From JBOHNM01 sp050730675 (GTDB taxonomy: Bacteria; Planctomycetota; Phycisphaerae; Phycisphaerales; UBA1924): a DNA stretch of 29,011 nt. This document shows, in pieces, positions 23,456-29,011 of this stretch. The position numbers and the translations under genes are program-made. Each line of letters opens with the position of its first letter. Position 1 is the stretch's first letter. The notes beneath the pieces were generated by a model. The model was not told the DNA's origin. It saw only the letters and a program-made list of their open reading frames with translations, and ran no database searches. The stretch covers positions 1 to 29,011 of the forward strand of contig JBOHNM010000034.1 in assembly GCA_050730675.1 (NCBI GenBank), in the 5' to 3' direction.

Positions 23456-24660
23456 CCCTCCGCCAGCGCCAGCCGGCAGAACATCTCGATCCCCAGCGGC
23501 ATCGCGTCGTCGTTGAAATCAAAGTCCGGCTGGTGGAGCGTCGGGTGGCGCTCCTGCCCGGGGCGCTTGAGGCCGAGGCAGAAGAAGACCGCCGGCACCT
23601 TCTGGCCGTAGTACGAGAAATCCTCGCCGCCCATGCTGGGGTGGTCGATCGTCTTGACCATCTCCGGCGGCAGCGCTTCGTGGGCGATCTTGAAGAACCG
23701 CTCGGTCAGCGCCGGGTCGTTGTGCGTCACGGGGTAACCGGGGTCAAGCTCGACCTCGGCCCTGCAGCCGAAGGCCTGCGCCGTGGCCTCGCAGATCTCC
23801 TTGAAGCGGCGCCGCGCCTTCTCGCGGGTCTCGGGCTTGAGCGAGCGGATCGTCGCCGAGAACCGGGCCGTCTCGGGGATCACGTTGAGCGCCGTGCCTC
23901 CGCTGACCTTGCAGATGCTCACCACCACCGAGTCGAGCGGATCAATATTGCGGCTGGCGATCTGCTGCAGCGCCGTGATGCAGTGCGCGACACACAGCAC
24001 TGTGTCGGCGGAATAGTGCGGGTAGGCCGCGTGGGACTGCACGCCGTGGATCGCGACGTTGAGTTCGTCGGTGCTCGCCAAGAGCGGCCCCGGGCGCGTG
24101 CCGACCGAGCCGACCGGCAACTGCGGCCATCCGTGCAGGCCGAACGCGCGACCAACGGGCGGGCCGATGACCGCGCCGGTGAGCGCCCCCTCGGCCACCA
24201 GCACCTCGGCCCCGCCGCCGCCCTCCTCGGCGGGCTGGAACAGCAGCGTGACCGGGTTGGGCCGGTGCGTGAGCTTGCTGAGCACGCGGGCGGTGCCCAT
24301 GAGCATGGTTGTGTGCCCATCATGCCCGCAGGCGTGCATCTTTCCGGGCGTCGTGCTGGCGTACGGCAGGCCGGTCTGCTCGCTGATCGGCAGCGCATCC
24401 ATGTCCGCCCGCAGCGCGATCGCCGGCCGGTTGCCCGCCCCTCCCTCGGTCGCCGGGATGTGTGCCACCACGCCCGTCCCCTTGGCGAGCCCGGCCTTGA
24501 AGGCGATCCCCAGCCTGGTCAATTCCCGCTGAACAATGCCGCTGGTCCGCGTCTCCTGGTACCCCAGCTCCGGGTGCGCGTGGAGATCATGCCGGATGAC
24601 CCGCAGATCGGCGAGTTCCGCTGCGATCAACTGCCGCAGGTTTGAGATTGCGTCGGCCAT
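23452..24660 (-). CDS. M20 family metallo-amidohydrolase (N-acyl-amino-acid/hippurate hydrolase type)
   Basis: The start is ATG 24660; the product is 402 aa, the normal length for M20D enzymes. Metal-site motifs are HACGHDGH (109-116), QPAEEGGGG (142-150), GLHGWP (~174) and the C-terminal MGGEDFSYY followed by HxPxFDFNDD. The N-terminal RHDLHAHPELGYQET and ADMDALPISEQTG are typical of the amidohydrolase/hippurate hydrolase/IAA-amino-acid hydrolase group. It hydrolyses N-acyl amino acids in the cytoplasm; the exact acyl group and amino acid cannot be read from sequence. The gene is flanked by two small genes on the same strand, overlapping the downstream one by four bases and 60 bases from the upstream one. 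Confidence 0.93.
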   Translation of the reverse strand: MADAISNLRQLIAAELADLRVIRHDLHAHPELGYQETRTSGIVQRELTRLGIAFKAGLAKGTGVVAHIPATEGGAGNRPAIALRADMDALPISEQTGLPYASTTPGKMHACGHDGHTTMLMGTARVLSKLTHRPNPVTLLFQPAEEGGGGAEVLVAEGALTGAVIGPPVGRAFGLHGWPQLPVGSVGTRPGPLLASTDELNVAIHGVQSHAAYPHYSADTVLCVAHCITALQQIASRNIDPLDSVVVSICKVSGGTALNVIPETARFSATIRSLKPETREKARRRFKEICEATAQAFGCRAEVELDPGYPVTHNDPALTERFFKIAHEALPPEMVKTIDHPSMGGEDFSYYGQKVPAVFFCLGLKRPGQERHPTLHQPDFDFNDDAMPLGIEMFCRLALAEG

Positions 24661-24720
24661 CGGGTCATTCTACGTGCCGGACGGCGGCGTGTCGGGACGC
24701 GGTTCCGCCAGACCCATGCG

Positions 24721-25064
24721 TCACGCCGGCCCGCGCAGCGTGACCGTCAGCACCTTGGCGTCGATCCACTTGGAGCCGGCTTTGACGATGCGGATCTGCT
24801 CCCACGGGATACTCGTCGCCCGCGCGCCCAGCCAGCGGGCGTGAGGTGCAGGTGGTCGGCATCCACGGCGACGTGGATGCACCCGCCGAAGTTGAGCCAG
24901 TCGAGCTTGAACGTCTGGCGGCGCTTGGCCACCGCGTCGGCGGCGGGCGTTCGCGGAGGGAAGGCCTCGGCCAGCGGCCGCCACGCGGAGGCAATGGCGC
25001 TGACGATCATCGCGTCGATCAGCAGGCCGGCGGCGATGATGAGCAGGATCGTGCCGGTGGGCAT
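24721..25064 (-). pseudogene. Small membrane-anchored PH-like protein gene, frameshifted
   Basis: ATG 25064 has GGAG seven bases upstream. The first frame gives an N-terminal membrane segment (GTILLIIAAGLLIDAMIVSA), then LDWLNFGGCIHVAVDADHLHLTP; after the GGG run at 24837-24839 (CCC on the coding strand) the sense continues in another frame as RWLGARATSIPWEQI...VLTVTLRG, stopping at 24721. The length is one base short of a multiple of three; restoring one C would give HLTPRWLG in a continuous ~114-aa protein. The beta-rich second half with SIPWEQI resembles bacterial PH-like domains. Function is unknown. It sits 26 bases after topA and 60 bases before the amidohydrolase gene. A homopolymer position makes a sequencing error plausible. 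Confidence 0.68.
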
Positions 25065-25090
25065 GACGGCTCTCCGATGCCGGCCGGCGC

Positions 25091-27841
25091 TTACACGCCC
25101 AATTCATCCGCCACAGCTTCGAGCGTTTGGCCCTCGCCGCCGCCGTCAACCGGTGGCGCGTTCGGCAGGGGCTTGCCGTCGGGGCCGGTCAGGGGCGTGC
25201 CGTCGAGCATCTTGATGATCGGGATCGGGTGGTCTTTCTGGTGCTGCTCGAGCGCGGCCAGGAGCTTGGCCTTTTCCTTGTCGGGCAGGCCCTTGAAGTC
25301 GCCGCGGCCGCGGCACTTGGGGAACTTGCTGCAGCCGAGCCACGGCCCGTACTTGCCCGGGCGCAGGTTCATCGGTGACCCGCACTTGGGGCAGGGGATC
25401 GCCGGGTCGGGGAGGTACGGGGGAAGCGACGGGGCCTGCACGAAGCCCTTCTTATCGATGCGGAGGATGCCGTCGCAGGGGTTCTTCTTGTCGCCGTAGC
25501 CCGAGCAGCCGAGGAATGGGCCGAAGCGCCCGGTGCGCTTGGTCATCGGGCGGCCGCAGATGTGGCAGGCGATCTTGGTCGTCTCGGTCGGGCGCGGGTT
25601 GCCCTCGCGGTCCACGGGCGAGGCGTAGTCGCACTCGGGATAGGTGGAACAGGAGAGGAAGCGCCCGTTCTTGCCCAGGCGGTAGACCGTGGGCGACTTG
25701 CACTTGGGGCAGGTGAACGGCGCGGGCGTGGACTCGGCCTTGGCGTGCGTGAGCGTCTCGCTCACGTGCTCGAGGCGCTTCGCGAATGGGTCGTAGAAGC
25801 GGCGGAGCATCTGCACCCAGTCGAGGTGGTCGTCCTCGACCTTGTCGAGGTCCCCTTCCATCTCACGCGTGTAGCCGACATCCATCAGGTCAGGGAAGGC
25901 CTCGATGAGCTTGTCGGTCACGACCTCGCCGAGGTCGGTGGCGTAGAAGCGGCGCTCCAGCAGTTCAACGTACTTGCGGTCCTGGATGACGCCGATGATC
26001 GACGCGTAGGTGGACGGGCGGCCGATGCCCTCGGCCTCCATCGTCTTGATGAGGCTGGCCTCGGTGTACCGCGCCGGGGGCGAGGTGAATTTCTGCTTCG
26101 GATCCACGCTGAACGGCGCGACCGGCTGCTGCTCGGCCAGCGGCGGGAGCGTCTGCTCGTCGCTGCTGGTGGGGATGCCGGTGGCCTTGTAGAAGCCGTC
26201 GAAGACGAGGATGCGCCCGGTGGCGCGGAAGCTCAGCGGCGTCTTGGGGTCTTTGCCGCCGGTGATGGTGATGGCGGTCGAGTCCCACTGCGCGGGGGTC
26301 ATCTGGCAGGCGAGGAAGCGCTCCCAGATGAGCTGGTAGACCTTGAAGAGGTCGGGCTTCAGCACGTTGCGGAGCTGTGACGGCGGGTACGCCATGCTCG
26401 TCGGACGGATCGCCTCGTGGGCCTCCTGCGCGTCCTTGTTTGAGGACGTGTAGACGTTGGGCTTCTCGGGGAGGTACTTGTCGCCGTATTTGGACCCGAT
26501 GAACTCGCGCACCATCGTCACCGCCTCGGGCGTGATATGCGTCGAGTCGGTACGCATGTATGTGATGAGCGCGACTGGGCCTTCGCCGGGAATGTCCACG
26601 CCCTGGTAGAGCTGCTGCGCCGCGCCCATCGTTCGCTTGGCGCCCATGCCCAGCCGGTTGGAGCCGGCCTGCTGGAGCGTGCTGGTGATGAACGGCGGCG
26701 GCGGGCGGCTGGTCGTCCGCTTGGTCTCGATCGACGAGATCTTGTACGGCGTCGAAACATCGACATCGCCGCGGACGGTGCGGAGGAGCTTGGCCGGGCC
26801 CTTCCCCTTGGGGTCCTCGATCGTCTCGGTGCGGATGTTCTTGAGACCCGCAAGCTGGGCGATTTTGTCGGCGCGCTTAGAGAGGTCCTCGCCTGTGGCG
26901 GTGGAACGCAGCTCGAATTTCTCGCCGCCGATATCGACCAGCTCGCCGCGGATCGCGCCGTGCTCGGCGAGCCAGGCGTTGAGGGCCTTCTGTGTGGGGC
27001 CGTCCCCTTCGGCATCGCGCCGGCCGAGGGCCTTCTGCCAGTCGGTCGCCAGTCCCGCGGTCTTGGCCATCTCGGGTGTGAAGTTGGCGGTGATCTCCCA
27101 GTACTCGTCGGGGACGAAAATGCGGATCTCGCGCTCGCGCTCGACGATGAGGCGGACGGCGACGCTCTGGACGCGCCCGGCGCTGAGGCCGCGGGCGACC
27201 TTCTTCCAGAGCAGGGGGGAGACCTGGTAACCGACGATGCGGTCGAGGATGCGCCGGGCCTGTTGGGCATTCACCCGGTCCATGTTGATGGGGTGGGGGT
27301 TTTTGAACGCCCGCTCGATCTCGGCCTTCGTGATCGCGGCGAACATCACGCGCTTGGCGACGTCCGGCTTGATGCCGAGTTCCTCGGCCAGGTGCCAAGC
27401 GATGGCCTCGCCCTCGCGGTCGGGGTCAGTGGCGAACCAGATCTGCGAGGCCACCTTGGCTGAGCGGCGCAGGTCGGCCAGGACCTTGCCCTTCTTCTCC
27501 ATCTCGATGTAGGTCGGGGCGAAGTCGTTCTCGAGGTCCACCCCGGGGACGGGGCTCTTGACGCCCTTGGGGTTTTTGCTGGGCAGGTCGCGGACGTGGC
27601 CGACCGAAGCCATGACGCGGTAGCCCGACCCCAGGTACTTATTGATGGTCTTGGCCTTGGCCGGAGACTCGACAATCACGAGCTGCTTGCCCTTGGCGCT
27701 GGCCGTGGTGGCGGCGGCCTCGCTCGCCGCGGCGGCATCGAAGGGGGCATCCTCGGCCGGGGCGACCTTGGCGGCGCGGGCAGACCGTCCCGCCTTGGCG
27801 GCGGCGGGTGGGGGGGCTTTCGTTTTGGTCGACTTGGCCAT
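25091..27841 (-). CDS. topA: DNA topoisomerase I (type IA)
   Basis: The product is 916 aa from ATG 27841. An Ala/Lys-rich extension (~1-50) precedes the Toprim domain (KQLVIVESPAKAKTI, then the metal motif DPDREGEAIAWHLAEEL). The catalytic tyrosine is Tyr428 in ITYMRTDSTHI. The RPPPPFITSTLQQ and GIGRPSTYASII motifs are present. The C-terminus has three zinc ribbons beginning near 711 (CPKC), 758 (CHIC) and 817 (CPKC), then an acidic tail. It relaxes negative supercoils. It lies 186 bases downstream of miaA and has a candidate promoter in that gap; three genes plus uvrC follow on the same strand, so a polycistronic transcript is possible. Confidence 0.97.
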   Translation of the reverse strand: MAKSTKTKAPPPAAAKAGRSARAAKVAPAEDAPFDAAAASEAAATTASAKGKQLVIVESPAKAKTINKYLGSGYRVMASVGHVRDLPSKNPKGVKSPVPGVDLENDFAPTYIEMEKKGKVLADLRRSAKVASQIWFATDPDREGEAIAWHLAEELGIKPDVAKRVMFAAITKAEIERAFKNPHPINMDRVNAQQARRILDRIVGYQVSPLLWKKVARGLSAGRVQSVAVRLIVEREREIRIFVPDEYWEITANFTPEMAKTAGLATDWQKALGRRDAEGDGPTQKALNAWLAEHGAIRGELVDIGGEKFELRSTATGEDLSKRADKIAQLAGLKNIRTETIEDPKGKGPAKLLRTVRGDVDVSTPYKISSIETKRTTSRPPPPFITSTLQQAGSNRLGMGAKRTMGAAQQLYQGVDIPGEGPVALITYMRTDSTHITPEAVTMVREFIGSKYGDKYLPEKPNVYTSSNKDAQEAHEAIRPTSMAYPPSQLRNVLKPDLFKVYQLIWERFLACQMTPAQWDSTAITITGGKDPKTPLSFRATGRILVFDGFYKATGIPTSSDEQTLPPLAEQQPVAPFSVDPKQKFTSPPARYTEASLIKTMEAEGIGRPSTYASIIGVIQDRKYVELLERRFYATDLGEVVTDKLIEAFPDLMDVGYTREMEGDLDKVEDDHLDWVQMLRRFYDPFAKRLEHVSETLTHAKAESTPAPFTCPKCKSPTVYRLGKNGRFLSCSTYPECDYASPVDREGNPRPTETTKIACHICGRPMTKRTGRFGPFLGCSGYGDKKNPCDGILRIDKKGFVQAPSLPPYLPDPAIPCPKCGSPMNLRPGKYGPWLGCSKFPKCRGRGDFKGLPDKEKAKLLAALEQHQKDHPIPIIKMLDGTPLTGPDGKPLPNAPPVDGGGEGQTLEAVADELGV

Positions 27842-27963
27842 AGGGAGCCCGAGCGGGCGGGAACAGAGGAAAGCGGGGGCCTACCCGCCGGTCAAGCATG
27901 TACGAAGCTCGACAGCGCGGGTTGCCGAGGGTTTTCGGACGGATACGTACAAGACCTGAAGGG

Positions 27964-27992
27964 AGTTTATTCGGGATATGATCGGTTTACAA
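27964..27992 (-). promoter_or_regulatory. Candidate sigma-70-like promoter for topA
   Basis: On the minus strand, TTGTAA (27992-27987), a 17-base spacer and TAAACT (27969-27964) lie in the only locally A+T-rich part of the miaA-topA gap, about 125 bases before the topA start. Both boxes match consensus at four of six positions. Confidence 0.35.
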
Positions 27993-28027
27993 GCGGAAAG
28001 TGCGATTTGTCTCGAATTTGTTCGGGT

Positions 28028-28993
28028 TCATTCCCTAGGGGTACTGTAAGTACCCAATCGTGTAGCCAAGGCTACAGCGATGGCTGCGGGCGGTGTGTCG
28101 GTGGCATCGATCGGCAAGGTGCCGGGCAGGGTGGAGAGGCGCTTGAGCCAAGTGCGCTGGTTCTTGCCGAAGCGGCGGGTCTCAATCTTGATCCGCTCGA
28201 CGGTTTCCTCGAGGGGGCCGGGGGGCGGGGGCCAGCGGTCGGCCGCGGCGAGGGGGATGAGCTGCTTGTAGCCAAGGGCCTCACGGGCTTGCGGTCCGAG
28301 GGCGTGGCGCTGGAGGAGGACGCGGACTTCTTCGAGGAGGCCGAGGTCCATCATCTGCTTGACGCGGGCGTTGATGCGGCGGTTGAGGGCATCGGTCGGC
28401 CAGTTGAGGGTGACGAGAAGGGCGTCGGGGCGGGGGGTGCCGGCGTCCCATTGCTGCTGGTGGGCGGAGATCGGTTTGCCGGTGAGACGGAAGACCTCCA
28501 GGGCGCGGACGGAGCGGCGGGTGTCGTTGGCGTGGATGCGGGCGGCGGCTTCAGGGTCGGCGCGTTGGAGCTCCGCGCGGCGCTCGGCGGGGTCCATGGC
28601 GGTGAGCTGGGCGCGGAGGGTGGGATCGGCGGCGGGGCCCTCGAAGAGTCCTTCCATGAGGGCCTTGATGTAGAAGTGGGTGCCGCCAACGACGATGGGT
28701 GTGGTACCACGGGCGCGGAGGTCCTCGATGCAGGTCTCGGCGCGGGTGAGCCAGTCGTTGACGGTGAAGGGCTCGGTGGGGGGGATGAGGTCGATGAGGT
28801 GGTGGGGGATGCCGCGGCGTTCGTCGGCGGTGGGCTTGGCGGTGCCGATGTCCATGCCGGTGTAAACCTGGAAAGCGTCGGCGGTGACGATCTCGGCGGG
28901 TGTGCCGCGGGCGCGGAGGAGGAGCGCGAGTTCGACGGCGGCAGCGGATTTGCCGCCGGCGGTGGGGCCGCAGATGACGGGGAAGGGGGGCAT
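28028..28993 (-). CDS. miaA: tRNA dimethylallyltransferase MiaA
   Basis: The 321-aa product from ATG 28993 is full length for the family. The P-loop GPTAGGKS is at ~9-16, followed by TADAFQVYTGMDIGTAKP (the family's DS.QvY.gmdIGTAKp box, with A for S), HHLIDL, VVGGTHFYIKAL and the RI(.)ANDxRRSVRALEV motif. It transfers the dimethylallyl group to N6 of A37 in tRNAs reading codons that start with U. The start is close to the window edge, so its upstream neighbour is unknown. Confidence 0.96.
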   Translation of the reverse strand: MPPFPVICGPTAGGKSAAAVELALLLRARGTPAEIVTADAFQVYTGMDIGTAKPTADERRGIPHHLIDLIPPTEPFTVNDWLTRAETCIEDLRARGTTPIVVGGTHFYIKALMEGLFEGPAADPTLRAQLTAMDPAERRAELQRADPEAAARIHANDTRRSVRALEVFRLTGKPISAHQQQWDAGTPRPDALLVTLNWPTDALNRRINARVKQMMDLGLLEEVRVLLQRHALGPQAREALGYKQLIPLAAADRWPPPPGPLEETVERIKIETRRFGKNQRTWLKRLSTLPGTLPIDATDTPPAAIAVALATRLGTYSTPRE

Positions 28994-29011
28994 GCGCGGG
29001 CAGTCTAGCGG

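Noticed and set aside
21718..24645. Long plus-strand frames (418 and 370 codons) opposite uvrC and the M20 hydrolase
   Set aside because: They are codon-periodicity shadows of recognised minus-strand enzymes.
28039..28055. GGGTACT/AGTACCC hairpin near the miaA 3' end
   Set aside because: It lies within the miaA coding sequence and has no following T-run on either strand, so I do not call a terminator.
27596..29008. A 470-codon plus-strand frame across topA start, the intergenic gap and miaA
   Set aside because: It is Gly/Ala/Glu-rich with no domain, and it runs antisense through miaA and the topA N-terminus.

Overview
The window (about 29 kb, G+C-rich throughout) looks like chromosome of a planctomycete, most probably of the Phycisphaerae/Phycisphaerales type. 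The reasons are several large secreted proteins ending in a 'CN..ADVAGLGG' to 'FFSPCN' tail that I recognise as a variant of the GC-type dockerin-like anchor common in that group, a lone squalene-hopene cyclase, and housekeeping genes scattered without classical operon partners. The assignment rests on recalled family features; no search was run.

Layout. Bases 1-12259 hold five tandem, same-strand paralogous genes for secreted multidomain repeat proteins. The first is cut by the window edge. Each gene ends in the dockerin-like tail and is followed by its own strong rho-independent terminator, so each is probably transcribed separately. The repeat units are about 155-165 residues long, resemble PPC-type beta-sandwiches (WYKF, YLDIDTE, AYNGRDG, LAAGTYY motifs), and come in two flavours arranged in a conserved order. 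Genes 3, 4 and 5 share a mature N-terminus (PREST/PRESV) and an N-terminal module; gene 2 instead carries a lamin-tail domain.

Bases 12260-20580 hold a class I SAM methyltransferase, a convergent membrane-tethered protein tyrosine/dual-specificity phosphatase, recR, rpoN (sigma-54), a convergent squalene-hopene cyclase, and a divergent large membrane-anchored coiled-coil protein. Bases 20600-21593 encode a solitary iron(III)-type periplasmic binding protein. From 21619 to the end everything is on the minus strand. In transcription order this is miaA, topA, a small PH-like membrane protein gene, an M20 amidohydrolase, another small gene, and an unusually short uvrC. The two small genes each carry a frameshift.

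No rRNA, tRNA, CRISPR array, insertion sequence, phage gene or attachment site was seen. The most unusual content is the tandem array of secreted repeat/dockerin proteins (a possible cell-surface or extracellular matrix locus whose anchoring partner lies elsewhere), the compact UvrC lacking its interdomain segment and C-terminal HhH domain, and the two frameshifted small genes.
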